NCBI GenBank assembly: GCA_964652195.1
Contig: CAZZBB010000046.1
Location: 62,001-126,000 of the forward strand
DNA length: 64,000 nucleotides
Source of the DNA: MSPOR6 sp964652195
GTDB lineage: Bacteria > Poribacteria > WGA-4E > WGA-3G
Direction of reading: 5' to 3'
Position numbers and translations under genes: made by a program. Below, piece by piece: positions 1-8,956 of this stretch (the first letter of the stretch is position 1; every line of letters begins with the position of its first letter). The notes under the pieces are model-generated. The model was not told the origin of the DNA. It did no database searches and worked only from the letters and a program-made list of their open reading frames with translations.

Positions 1-580
1 TTTGAACACCTGTTACAGTTCCGTTTTCTATAACAATTCTCCTTACTGGACTATTATGATGTATCACACCACCGCGTGCCTCATAGGCACGTTGAAGTGC
101 CTGGGACATCAGTCGGTTATCTACTTGATGATCAGTTTCACAACGAATAGCTGCAGTCACATAAGGTGATAGTGCCCCTTCAATTTTTCGTGCTTCATCT
201 CCGTTCAACCACTCTACATGCAACCCTAAATCTTTATATAAATTATATGCATGTTCGAGCTGATATTTATCATCTGGTTGAATACCTATAATGAGTGTAC
301 CTTCTGCGCGGTAACCGATACGCATTTCTGTTTCTGTTTCTAACTCATTGACCCATTCTGGGTAACGGTCTAAACTTTGATTACTGAGTTTGAGTAGGTC
401 AAGTTCGTCTATATGTGCTTCAGCAATGGGACCGAGCATACCGCCTGCTGCCCAAGAGGCACCGCGTCCGACTTGTCCACGCTCATGTATGGTGACATCA
501 GCACCTGTTTTCGCCAGTTGCCACCCTATGCCAAGTCCAATTACACCACCACCTATGATGATTATCCTCTGATTCTTCAT
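1..580 (-). CDS. thiO: FAD-dependent glycine/D-amino-acid oxidase, ThiO-like (3' end outside window)
   Basis: Reading the minus strand from an ATG at 580 gives an N-terminal Rossmann dinucleotide-binding segment IIIIGGGVIGLGIGWQLAK (GxGxxG), followed after about 20 residues by GRGASWAAGGMLGPIAE. That Ser/Gly-rich FAD contact is typical of glycine oxidase ThiO, and of DadA-like DAO-family enzymes. ThiO oxidises glycine to dehydroglycine for the thiazole of thiamine; related enzymes deaminate other amino acids. A good ribosome-binding site (AAGGTGG) precedes the ATG. About 193 codons are present; the gene runs off the left edge. The DAO family is clear, the exact substrate is not, and no other thiamine gene lies in the window. 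Confidence 0.8.
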   Translation of the reverse strand, partial: MKNQRIIIIGGGVIGLGIGWQLAKTGADVTIHERGQVGRGASWAAGGMLGPIAEAHIDELDLLKLSNQSLDRYPEWVNELETETEMRIGYRAEGTLIIGIQPDDKYQLEHAYNLYKDLGLHVEWLNGDEARKIEGALSPYVTAAIRCETDHQVDNRLMSQALQRAYEARGGVIHHNSPVRRIVIENGTVTGVQ

Positions 581-618
581 TATCCACCTTTTCTAACCTA
601 AGTTGCCACATTTAAATA

Positions 619-732
619 ATACTATTTCTATGAATGTTTATCCGATGTAAAGTTGTTATGCATATCTTGAAATTCCGCACAAACTGGAAGTTTATGCTAC
701 ATTAAAGAGACTGTAATTATCAGTAATGGTAT
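619..732 (-). repeat. MITE family A, copy 1 (114 bp)
   Basis: Bounded by imperfect inverted ends (ATACTATTTCT left, AGTAATGGTAT right). The core carries the reverse complement of the family sequence (CACAAACTG...AGTTTATGCTACA). Same length as the copies at 42873 and 41759; more diverged. Confidence 0.65.
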
Positions 733-845
733 AACTTATAAATCCATAGAATTATCTTAAAATGTATTTGTCCTAAGGAAAACAAGAAAACACGTTATTG
801 CAACTATTTTAGCAGTTTATACCATTTATGACGATATTTAATTGT

Positions 846-977
846 AGATCGGGAATCGGAATCCCCTCACACAGAAGAAATGTAAGAAACAGGGAGCGGA
901 ATCCACTTCCACAGAAGAGGAAGAGAATAAAGAAGTATGGAAGGAACGGGGATCGGAATCCACTCCCATAGAAGAGG
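846..977. repeat. REP-like palindromic repeats (GGAATCGGAATCCC family), three units
   Basis: Three successive units of the form ATCGGGAATCGGAATCCCC...ACAGAAGA (near 848, 893 and 948) with variable spacers. The same family recurs near 4031, 17688, 21079, 23414 and 41112, always between genes. Confidence 0.6.
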
Positions 978-1000
978 TTAATGCTTAATTTGATTTGTGG

Positions 1001-1423
1001 TTAGAAAATTGACAGAAGTAGGGATGGACTAACACCCTCTGGAACAAGATTGTTGGTGGTGAGATAACCTATTCTTTTGTTGTTTTTTATTATTTTTGGT
1101 GGCTTGAAAGTGTACTCATTAAATGCACTATATACGCTATATTCACTCCCATATATGCTATATGGATTCCATATAGACGTTACACTATATTTGCTCCCAT
1201 ACATACCGTACTTGTTAAATATAGAGTTGATATTATATTTTCCAGTGATTTCTCCAAGAAATGTGTTAGTTCCATCGTTAGCAACTACCTTAGCACCTTG
1301 CAAAGAATATTTTGTAGAGATGTTTATTAGATCGTCGGTATCATCAGAATCTAATGGTGATTCTGGAATACAACCGATCATGAGTATACAGAACAACATA
1401 ACGGGTAGAAATAATTTGTACAT
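1001..1423 (-). CDS. Small lipoprotein with 16-residue Tyr/Ser repeats
   Basis: A 140-residue protein with a lipoprotein signal peptide (lipobox MIGC, Cys about residue 18), so probably anchored in a membrane facing the periplasm or outside. The centre has about 2.5 copies of a 16-residue repeat: INSIFNKYGMYGSKYS, VTSIWNPYSIYGSEYS and a partial VYSAFNEYTF. Start chosen at the ATG with a strong GGAGG site just upstream. I do not recognise the family; the aromatic repeats suggest a surface or structural role, but no function can be assigned. Flanked by repeats on both sides and apparently transcribed alone. Confidence 0.7.
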   Translation of the reverse strand: MYKLFLPVMLFCILMIGCIPESPLDSDDTDDLINISTKYSLQGAKVVANDGTNTFLGEITGKYNINSIFNKYGMYGSKYSVTSIWNPYSIYGSEYSVYSAFNEYTFKPPKIIKNNKRIGYLTTNNLVPEGVSPSLLLSIF

Positions 1424-1462
1424 TTGATTCCTCCATTGTGTTTTTTGTTGTTTCTTGTTTGT

Positions 1463-1562
1463 CTGAACAGCGAATTACAAGGATAAAAGTATTATTCTCA
1501 ATGGTTGGATTTTAAGTAATGTGTTTTGTCTGTTGAACCATGGATTACGCGGATAAGAGTGG
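1463..1562. repeat. Degenerate GTCTGAAC-GGATTACACGGAT repeat units
   Basis: Two decayed units (GTCTGAACAGCGAATTACAAGGAT and GTCTGTTGAACCATGGATTACGCGGAT) are the reverse complement of the tandem element at 8350-8398. This indicates a dispersed repeat family. Confidence 0.45.
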
Positions 1563-1637
1563 TATTCTAAGGTTGTCTTTTTTGTAATGTGTTGCTCATT
1601 CGTTGGGATCCCCTTTAGTCTCATAGGGATGATATGT

Positions 1638-1952
1638 TTATAGCTGGACTAAGTTTGTTAGTGATAGCATGGAATCTAGCTTAACCACAAATTTAACTAT
1701 CACAAAAATAAGACCTGCCAAACCTATTGCTGTTCCTATAGACCATCGTAAATGTATACTAAAATTTTTATGAATTTCAGTTCTAACTGATTCTACTTCA
1801 GTTCTAACTGATTCTATTTTAGGGGAAAGTTCGCTTTTAACTGATTCTATTTTTGTAGAAAGTTCACCGTGAGCTGTTTCGTTTTTTACGAATGAATCAT
1901 TGATATTACTTAATTCTTGTAAAACATGCTCTTGAAATTTTTCTTGTGTCAT
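1638..1952 (-). CDS. Coiled-coil protein with C-terminal membrane helix
   Basis: 104 residues. Residues 1-68 are charged and heptad-like, with near-repeats (STKIESVKSEL, SPKIESVRTEV, ESVRTEI). Residues about 70-90 form one hydrophobic membrane segment (WSIGTAIGLAGLIFVIVKFVV). AAGGAA precedes the ATG. The layout resembles small DUF1640- or XhlA-type membrane-anchored coiled coils, but no family can be named confidently. The internal repeats are visible in the DNA as repeated AACTGATTCTA blocks, suggesting growth by slippage. Probably an inner-membrane protein with a cytoplasmic coiled coil. Confidence 0.65.
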   Translation of the reverse strand: MTQEKFQEHVLQELSNINDSFVKNETAHGELSTKIESVKSELSPKIESVRTEVESVRTEIHKNFSIHLRWSIGTAIGLAGLIFVIVKFVVKLDSMLSLTNLVQL

Positions 1953-2430
1953 TTTTTATTTCCTTACCCAATATCAAAGAAAATGCGTATTGTCTATTTC
2001 TAAACTGGCTATAAAATTATTCTGAAGAATAGTTTGTTATCCCTCGCCATTTTAATACTATCATTTTTTGAGGTAACTGTCAACTAAACATAACATATAT
2101 TTCTTTATCAGGTATTTCTATGTCAGGGTTAACAGCTATTCCTCATATCTATAAAGAAGAAAATAAAATGAAAGAATTAATCTTATAGTTTACTAAACTA
2201 TAAATCTGAGATTTCTTAGAATAGTGTTTAACCTACTAACAATCAGCACTCAGGCTATATAACGTCTTGAAAATGCGTTTTTTAATTTACTCTTGACTTT
2301 TAGGGCATGGGATATCATCCTAAATAGATAAACAAATCTATTACAACTTAGGAGACTATCCCAAGCGTCAACATCTTATCAAATCTACTATGTATTTTCA
2401 AATACTTCTCTTTTCAAACTTTCGGAACTT
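1953..2430. other. AT-rich intergenic stretch
   Basis: No convincing coding frame or RNA gene. The right part probably holds the left end of the decayed insertion sequence whose transposase remnant follows; no terminal inverted repeat could be fixed. Confidence 0.4.
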
Positions 2431-3098
2431 ATCATCACAACTGATAGAAATCCTGCTTCTGCTTTCAACCGGGCCATCTATTTGGACTTTTCAACCCAAA
2501 CCAAGTCGCAGATGCTATGTCTCTATCGAAAGCGAAACTTTATCGGCATCTAAACGGTTTCAGTCTTTATCAATCTGACTTAGGATTTGATCGTATGCTT
2601 GTTCACGGAAAAAACAACTATGTGATGACTATAGATAACACAACGACTAAACTTTCTGTCCATAAACAACAGATACAACTGAACACGGATCAATGGGGGT
2701 GTCATAAACCACACTATCGCTCACAAGCCAGAAGTCCAACATTCGGAACCCTGGTGGTATTGTTCTTTTTAGATAGGGGTAAAATGCGAACAATGTTGGT
2801 ATTTGGTAAACCGTTACGCTCCTGTGAGATACTCAGGATTTGGTCTCAACACCACAGTATAGAGTAGTTTTGGCGACACCTCAAAACAAATCTAAAGTTA
2901 TCAGAAATGAGCCAAAGAGGTAGAGAAGGTGCGTATGCGGGTTTAGGTGTCAAGGTGTTAAGTTATCTCCTTCTGCAAGAAGTAAGTCGATCTGTCCGAA
3001 AAACATTCCATCAAATACAACTTGAACTTTCAGGACAAAGACATATACTGTCTGATCTCAGTCAGCATTTTCATGAACAAATACAAGGTGAACACTGA
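2430..3098 (+). pseudogene. Decayed transposase with in-frame amber stop
   Basis: One frame reads through a recognisable transposase: an N-terminal helix-turn-helix-like stretch (FNPNQVADAMSLSKAKLYRH, from about 2495), a presumed DDE-core stretch (NYVMTIDNTTTKLSVHK), and a C-terminal WRHLKTNLKLSEMSQRGREG followed by a hydrophobic helix. The frame is broken by TAG at 2865-2867, immediately before the FWRHLK motif, and continues open to TGA at 3098. Upstream of about 2460 the frame is lost (stops), so the N-terminus is also damaged. Family assignment (IS4-like DDE) is tentative. The 3' end overlaps the end of the protease remnant on the other strand, so this IS probably landed in that gene. Confidence 0.65.
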
Positions 3099-3905
3099 TA
3101 AACATTGACATCGGATGAGGTTTGATAAATATCAGTTCATTATTAATTGGGGTTATAGAATCAGGGTGTTCATCTCTGAGGGTTAAGAATTTGAATGTGC
3201 TAAGATTGTCTTTTTCAGGTGCTACAGGATCGGGGAGTTGAATGTTTCTAAATATTTTTTGGCTCCAATTTCCATTTATATCTAAAACAAGTATAGTAGC
3301 ACTCTGCCCATTATGAATTAAACTACGAGAAACATTAATATCGGCTGTTGCGTTTTTACCTATAAGACCTATGCTTCTTATAAAATCTAAACCTCTTGTT
3401 AATTGGGCATGATACAATTTATCATTACCTTTTATTTCGAATGTAAATCTTATAGTGTTCCTACCTACTGCTGTTAACTTTAAGTTGTCATTAAACTCTG
3501 GTAGTGGGATCAAAATATGGTCATTGTTAAAAAGTGTTGTTTACTTAGGAGACGTGCCTCAAAATCTTCCATTTTCTTCGGACCATTGAAAGGTAATAGC
3601 CCCATTAATGAATTATCAATTTTACTATGTTGTAAAAATAATGTGTGTCCAAATTCATGGTAAATAATTGAAGTATAATGATTAGGGTAAAACTTTTCAA
3701 AGTTTTCACTGATCATTGCTGTTCCACCGAGAGAACCACCCGTAAAATTCCAAGCGCGTCCCCAAGTGCTACCTACCCTTGCGTTTATTTCAACACCACC
3801 GACTATAATTATATAGATATTGTCTTGTTGATTTCGATTAGTTGTGTTGTTGATAGTCGACTTGTTCAGTGGGATTCCCAATTCGTTTTGTGTATCCCGC
3901 CTATC
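3058..3905 (-). pseudogene. Frameshifted and truncated metzincin-type zinc protease
   Basis: The upstream fragment (about 3905-3510) has HEFGHTLFLQH, an HExxHxxxxxH zinc site, followed by SLMGLLPF, a plausible Met-turn, as in metzincin proteases. The usual Gly of HExxHxxGxxH is Phe here. It stops at 3510, but the next frame continues without a gap into an open 151-codon frame (3513-3058). One extra base in the run of five A/T at about 3523-3527 would join the two, giving FFNNDHILIPLPEF. No ATG lies upstream of the fragment (only TTG at 3881 after a stop at about 3911), so the signal peptide is missing. The last ~15 codons lie in the adjacent IS remnant. Probably a dead secreted protease. Confidence 0.6.
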
Positions 3906-4030
3906 ATTTTAATCATAAAAAAGGATAAAATGTCAATCAAAAATCAACAAAACAATCAGGAATAATATTGCTGCACCGCAAAGTGTTCCTGTTGGATCAC
4001 CTATTCCTAGTGCTTGGTCAAGTTCTATTT

Positions 4031-4250
4031 TGTAGGTCGCGATTCGGAGATCGCTCCTACAGAATGTTTGTATTGTAGAAGGGAACTCCAATTCCCGACT
4101 TTTTAGTGCCATCAGAAAATACTTGACACAGCACTAGTTCTCCACCAAAGATTTCTGCCAATGAACGGTAAGGAATTAGAATACAGTCCAATCAAAAATT
4201 GTTTGTATCAATATACCATGTTTCTACCAGAAGGTCGCTCCTACAGAAGA
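4031..4250. repeat. REP-like repeats (GTAGGAGCGATCTCCGAATCGCG family)
   Basis: Units at 4031-4064 (GGTCGCGATTCGGAGATCGC CTAC type), 4075-4099 (GGGAACTCCAATTCCCG) and a half unit at 4228-4250 (GGTCGCTCCTACAGAAGA). They fill the ~510-bp gap between the protease remnant and the CoiA-like gene, where I see no gene. Confidence 0.55.
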
Positions 4251-4416
4251 AAATCACCTGTAAAATTAGTTTAGACTACCCATTAGCACAAATCGTTAAT
4301 TATAGTATTCCGAACGATTGTTTGCATGTCTTCATCATAACTTTGTTTCGAATCTTTCCTCTTGATACCAAAAAAAGGACTTTCGAACTCATAAAAGAGA
4401 AAAAAATCACCTTGAA

Positions 4417-4800
4417 TTACCTTGCAATAATATAACCTTCATCCATTTTGTGTTCCAACACAGTGGATTGAACTTTATCTGGTAGTGGTTGTTTGATGGT
4501 ATCCTTGCAGACTTCACAAACTTTTTGAAGGATAGGTACATCACCTTGTCCAGACTTCCAATCAGATATAGTTTGAACAACGAGATGTTTCGCAGTTTTA
4601 TGGAGGATTGTTTCTTGATTACACACTTCACTAAACTTATGTGCAAAATGTGGTGTATTTTTAGGGCCTTTTCTAAGAATAACTCTATCTTGGCATGATG
4701 GACAAGTATAGTCATGCTCCTTATTTGCTTGTTCTGGAGTACACAACCTATTTTGGTTAATAAGTGCCACAGGTACTTTGAGTTGAACACTTTTTGCCAT
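4417..4800 (-). CDS. CoiA-like competence/nuclease protein, probably truncated
   Basis: 127 residues. Contains a CoiA-type zinc-ribbon: CPSCQ at about 34-38, then ILRKGPKNTPHFAHK (RKG..HFAH core) and a downstream Cys (SEVCNQET). The end, STVLEHKMDEGYIIAR, matches the start of the PD-(D/E)XK-type nuclease domain that normally follows (Glu then R-x-D), but the frame stops just before the catalytic Asp would be expected. Full CoiA-like proteins are roughly 300 residues or more. AGGAG precedes the ATG. CoiA proteins act in DNA uptake and recombination in Gram-positives; in other phyla they are often orphan predicted nucleases. Likely a truncated gene; if expressed it is only the Zn-binding part. 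Confidence 0.6.
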   Translation of the reverse strand: MAKSVQLKVPVALINQNRLCTPEQANKEHDYTCPSCQDRVILRKGPKNTPHFAHKFSEVCNQETILHKTAKHLVVQTISDWKSGQGDVPILQKVCEVCKDTIKQPLPDKVQSTVLEHKMDEGYIIAR

Positions 4801-4904
4801 TATTTCTCCTATTACCCGTTACTATAGTTGGACTATTAATTATCAGATATTTTATGTTGATCTGATATTAAAACAGTCATCTGAATCAAAATTACATCAA
4901 TTCA

Positions 4905-4999
4905 CATTTCGCCCTCTGGGCTTTTTTATGGGGTTTACCGTTTTCTACAAACATTTCACCCCGCTGGGGCAACAGACAAAGAGGAAATGTGTAAGTCCT
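4905..4999. repeat. Diverged GCCCC-x-GGGGC repeat and solo MITE-B end
   Basis: 4905-4970 resembles the paired GCCCCGTAGGGGC units at 63231-63307 (ACATTTCGCCC..., ACATTTCACCCCGCTGGGGC). 4981-4999 (GAGGAAATGTGTAAGTCCT) is a lone right end of the MITE family seen whole at 10046 and 15407. Confidence 0.5.
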
Positions 5000-5020
5000 A
5001 TTGTAAAAAGTCATTGTGCG

Positions 5021-8000
5021 TTAATCAGTATTTTGAATATCCAATTCAGGCAACCCCGCAACAATGTCCACAGTCTCCAAACTAACGGTTATCACCTGTC
5101 CAATTAACCTAACAATATACTGAGGATCGTCCTCTCGGTTGGGGTCGTTGACGATGCCGCTACGTTTGTCGGTTTTGACGCAGTACTGGTTGACGATCCA
5201 TTCCAATGCGGAACGTGTGGCGAGACGATATTCTAATGCTTTGGGTGGAATACCATCAATCGTCAGAAAATCGTTATAGACAAGAGAGGTCTTGTCTTTG
5301 GAAAGTTTCATTTTTTCAACACGCCAATTCAGCGGAACATCGGGGTTTTGAATGAGTTTGAGTTGGTCGTATTCTGGTTGTGATTCGTAGTTGACATGTA
5401 TTTCTGCTAATCGTGCACCTGCGTTAGTAAATCCCCAGAAATCTTTGACATAAGGGATATGTGGGAGGTCTCGCTTTAGGTTGGCTTGGTATTTTTCTCG
5501 ATAATCGGGATGATATAATAGTCCGTAATTGTAGTGGAAAATGTCCCACTTGGTGATGGTGTCGTCTTTGTATTGTGTTTGGAAGGCATTTAATGCCCAA
5601 TCCGTAACGTTTTCTTTCCTTTTTGAACCGTCTTCGTTGTAGATGTAATATGGGAAGCATTGATGTGGATCTGAATATAGATTCAAGTCAGGAATAGAAT
5701 TACAAGTCAAAACAGCAAATTCTGCTCTGCCATAACCTCCAACACTAATTACACGATTTTCATTTCCTGTTTCGGGTATAGGGAAAATAGAAGGAAAAAC
5801 GTGAACCCTATGGTTCATTATTCGATCAAAGAATAGGTACAATTTTGTGAATGGACGGTAAAGCGATTGTTGGATTTTTGTATCTGAATATTCTGCGACT
5901 TGATTACCTTGTAGTTTCTGTTTCAAACCTGAACTCCATTTGATTTTAGCATCATCTGAAACCACAAAAGTATCAAGATTCGCATTCTGATCTTTCCTAT
6001 GTATCCATCTCCTGACTTCTGAGTTGTATGTTTCAATCGTATGGATCATGTTCTGAGAAAGGGAATTCTGGCTAAAGTTATATACCCACGGATCTCGGTT
6101 TGTATTAACACCGAGACTATAGATTTTGAAAATCGAATCCCTAACTTCACCTTCTGCAGCCTTAGATTCTTTAGTTCCTATAGGTATAAAAGTGTCAAAT
6201 TCGGCGTGAAGACCTTCAGTAAGCCACGTATATCTTCTGTCAGGTTTAATAGGTTGCCATTCAATACCACCTGTGTTTTGACATTCATCCAGATAAAAAT
6301 ATTTCTGTTGTTTATTCCACATATCATCAGTGCGATAATAGTAAATTTGTGGAAGTACTGGTACATTCAGATTCTTCTTTATAAATAGGTTGATGCTTAC
6401 CCCAACTCGTATATCAAACACATTCGCATCTGAAACTTTCAATCCTTTACGTGCATTCCCACCTAAATCAAGTATATAGATACTATCACAATCTTCTACA
6501 AGGTGTTTCCGCATCCCATCAAAAGCAACCGCATCAAGATAACTATTGTTACTGACAAATACCACAACTCCTTCATCCCCAATCCTGTCCAATCCCCATC
6601 GGATAGCTTTGACATACGGGTCATAAAGTTTATTTTTATTGGTTGCTGTTGAGTCTTGAGAATATGTATCCCGTATCCGTTTATCCATTGTCTCATACTT
6701 GCGATTCTTATTATTATCGTTCTCATTGACTTGTCCTATATTGTAAGGTGGATTACCAATAACAACAAACATAGGTGTCTGCTTCTGTTTTTCGACACGT
6801 TGTGTATTTGCAGGTGCTAAAAGCGGAATCTGTTTATCCTCTGCTAACTCGAATGTATCCACAAGACAGAGACCTTCATAGGATGCATATCTGTTGGTTT
6901 TGGTGTAAAACTGTTGTTCTATGTTGAGATTGGCGATGTAATAGGGTAGCAACATAACTTCATTACACTGGAGTTCTGGAGGATCTGCGGTGTATTTGCG
7001 TTCTAATGCGATGGGATCAAGTTCCTGCATGATGCGAACGATGAAGTTGCCAGTTCCAACAAATGGGTCAATAATATGGACACCTTCATCTGCAATAGAT
7101 CGACCAAACTCTGTCTGTAGGATATGTTCTACACTTTTCACCATAAAATCGACTATCGGTTGTGGAGTGTAGACGATTCCGTGTGTATCTGCAACTTTGA
7201 CTGAGAATCCTTGGAAAAACTGTTCATATACCGTATTTAAGAAACTCTGTTTTTGAGAGAAATCGGTAATGGTATTGGCAGTTTTTTCGATGGTGGTGTA
7301 AAAACGTTCTAATGGACGGAGGAATTCGGATCTGTTTAGAGATCCTTCTGTCAACACATCAATGACATTTTCAATTTCACGAGCGATTATATTCCTTCGT
7401 GTGAAATCTGGATTGTCGAAGACAGTTCGGAAAAGCCGTTCTGTCAGCAGGTGTTGGATGAGCATTTCCTCTACTGCAGGTATAGATAGGTTCGAATTGA
7501 TTGAGGCTTGGCACTGCTGATGAAATTTAGAGAATGCTTCATGAAAGTGTGAATTGTTTTGCCGTTCGGTTTCTATTAATTCTGATAATTGCTTTCCTAA
7601 GTCCGGCACCATCTCCTTGAATTCTGCGACTGCTGCATGCCATGCGGATATGTTTTCTGCCTGATATGCAAAGAAGGATTCGAGGACTTGTACGAGGTTT
7701 CTTGGGTCTGTTAGGTCAAGATCGAGTTGTAACTCATCGTGTTGGTAGAGAAGTGCATGGGTCGGGGATTGTAAAACGATGTTTTTTGATGGGTATCCAG
7801 CAGCGAATTTGTTGTTTGCTTCGGTATGTAGGTCGTCTTGTGTGTCTTTTGCTTCCCAATATCCGTGTGGTATTCCGTAGGAATCAACGACTTCACCATC
7901 TGGTGTGATACGTTTATTCTCAGCGTTAAGTTTTGTTCTTTCGCAGAGAAGTGTTAGGTTGGATTTACCACAATAGTGTTGTAATAGATTTTGGAATGCT

Positions 8001-8107
8001 GTTCGGACTGTGCCTTCGTTTTCTGCACCGAGTTGTGTGTATTTATCAAGTTCGGCATAGTATGTCTTGATGGGTTTGTGGGTTGTTTTGATGTTAACGT
8101 AAGGCAT
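5021..8107 (-). CDS. Single-polypeptide restriction-modification enzyme (nuclease + N6-adenine methylase, type IIG / type ISP-like)
   Basis: About 1028 residues. Near the N-terminus, PDGEVVDSYG...YWEAKD fits a PD-(D/E)XK nuclease core (D...ExK). The methylase has TPQPIVDFMV, motif I DPFVGTGNFIVRIMQEL and motif IV VIGNPPYN (NPPY), defining a gamma-type N6-adenine methyltransferase. The rest is a long C-terminal region as in target-recognition domains. I see no Walker A or helicase motifs between nuclease and methylase, unlike the LlaGI/LlaBIII type ISP enzymes of ~1570 residues, so the layout is closer to type IIG. Start: ATG at 8107; a TTG at 8140 in the same frame lacks a ribosome-binding site. 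No separate specificity or restriction subunit is adjacent. Confidence 0.85.
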   Translation of the reverse strand: MPYVNIKTTHKPIKTYYAELDKYTQLGAENEGTVRTAFQNLLQHYCGKSNLTLLCERTKLNAENKRITPDGEVVDSYGIPHGYWEAKDTQDDLHTEANNKFAAGYPSKNIVLQSPTHALLYQHDELQLDLDLTDPRNLVQVLESFFAYQAENISAWHAAVAEFKEMVPDLGKQLSELIETERQNNSHFHEAFSKFHQQCQASINSNLSIPAVEEMLIQHLLTERLFRTVFDNPDFTRRNIIAREIENVIDVLTEGSLNRSEFLRPLERFYTTIEKTANTITDFSQKQSFLNTVYEQFFQGFSVKVADTHGIVYTPQPIVDFMVKSVEHILQTEFGRSIADEGVHIIDPFVGTGNFIVRIMQELDPIALERKYTADPPELQCNEVMLLPYYIANLNIEQQFYTKTNRYASYEGLCLVDTFELAEDKQIPLLAPANTQRVEKQKQTPMFVVIGNPPYNIGQVNENDNNKNRKYETMDKRIRDTYSQDSTATNKNKLYDPYVKAIRWGLDRIGDEGVVVFVSNNSYLDAVAFDGMRKHLVEDCDSIYILDLGGNARKGLKVSDANVFDIRVGVSINLFIKKNLNVPVLPQIYYYRTDDMWNKQQKYFYLDECQNTGGIEWQPIKPDRRYTWLTEGLHAEFDTFIPIGTKESKAAEGEVRDSIFKIYSLGVNTNRDPWVYNFSQNSLSQNMIHTIETYNSEVRRWIHRKDQNANLDTFVVSDDAKIKWSSGLKQKLQGNQVAEYSDTKIQQSLYRPFTKLYLFFDRIMNHRVHVFPSIFPIPETGNENRVISVGGYGRAEFAVLTCNSIPDLNLYSDPHQCFPYYIYNEDGSKRKENVTDWALNAFQTQYKDDTITKWDIFHYNYGLLYHPDYREKYQANLKRDLPHIPYVKDFWGFTNAGARLAEIHVNYESQPEYDQLKLIQNPDVPLNWRVEKMKLSKDKTSLVYNDFLTIDGIPPKALEYRLATRSALEWIVNQYCVKTDKRSGIVNDPNREDDPQYIVRLIGQVITVSLETVDIVAGLPELDIQNTD

Positions 8108-8349
8108 GTATTTTGTTGGTGAATTCCTCTTGAGATACAATTATTATAGATAAGATGGGATGATCATGCAAGGGATATATCTAATGGGCGAGGAAGGATG
8201 GAAGGGTCAGAATCCTCGATCCTTCAAGATCCTGTTCCTACCATTGGTAGTCTCGGTTTACGGGAATGTCCCAATGACATTCATACCGATGGTTCCCGAG
8301 ACGAGTTTCAGTATTGAAAGAAAATCTTGCATACAATAACCATTCTTCT

Positions 8350-8398
8350 CCGTGTAATCCGTGTAATCTGTGTAATCTGTGTAATCTGTGGTTCAGAC
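8350..8398 (-). repeat. 9-bp tandem repeat (GTGTAATCT x4) ending GTGGTTCAGAC
   Basis: Four head-to-tail 9-bp units (8352-8387; the first is GTGTAATCC) followed by GTGGTTCAGAC. Decayed inverse-orientation relatives lie at 1463-1562, so the unit is dispersed and not a local slippage event only. Confidence 0.75.
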
Positions 8399-8698
8399 AA
8401 CTAAAACAAACCTAAAATATACGAATCTCACTAAATTGAGGTCTATGGGTTTTGTACCTCAACAATCTACAATCCCGTTGTTAGTAGAATAGGATGAAAA
8501 CCAAAAATACATTCAGCTTATGTTAAGTTAAATTTAACATAACATATGTGATTCACGGAAAATAAGTAAAATTAAAATTATAAACACTTATAGAATAAGG
8601 GTTTATAGAATTGCTCCGTGAAGGTTTCCGTGAAAGTTCACTCATCTCAGAAGAATAAATATTAACACTTCTTTCAATTCACATTATCCAAACATCTA

Positions 8699-8812
8699 AC
8701 ATAATTAGGTAATTTATCTCACTTTTGAAAAGTTGATAAGCATGTTTTGAAATACCGCGCAGACTGAAGGTTTATGTTACATTAAAGAGATTTTAATTAT
8801 CCGATATGGAAT
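8699..8812 (-). repeat. MITE family A, degenerate copy
   Basis: Matches the copy at 619-732 through AAGCATGTTTTGAAATACCG and TTTATGTTACATTAAAGAGA; the inverted ends are eroded. Confidence 0.5.
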
Positions 8813-8956
8813 TCATCCGTCATGGAATATTCTGCCCCAATAAGTGCAACAATCATTATAAAAGCACTAAATTGTGCAAGAGTACAATTATTCATCTCTA
8901 TAGGTTTGGCACATTAATTGCTCCTAAATTACAAAACAGACCATAGGAGATATCTG

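Larger units (their letters stand above)
8108..8956. other. Long intergenic region with repeats
   Basis: No credible gene on either strand. It holds palindromic sequence at about 8225-8320, the 9-bp tandem repeat at 8352-8387 and a degenerate MITE-A copy at about 8699-8812. The last ~70 bp carry the promoter region and ribosome-binding site of the TolB-like gene. Confidence 0.5.

Noticed and set aside
2240..3130. Terminal inverted repeats of the transposase remnant
   Set aside because: Candidate ends near 2300 and 3110 do not match convincingly.
8350..8398. Tandem 9-bp repeats as a CRISPR array
   Set aside because: No unique spacers between units; no cas genes in the window.
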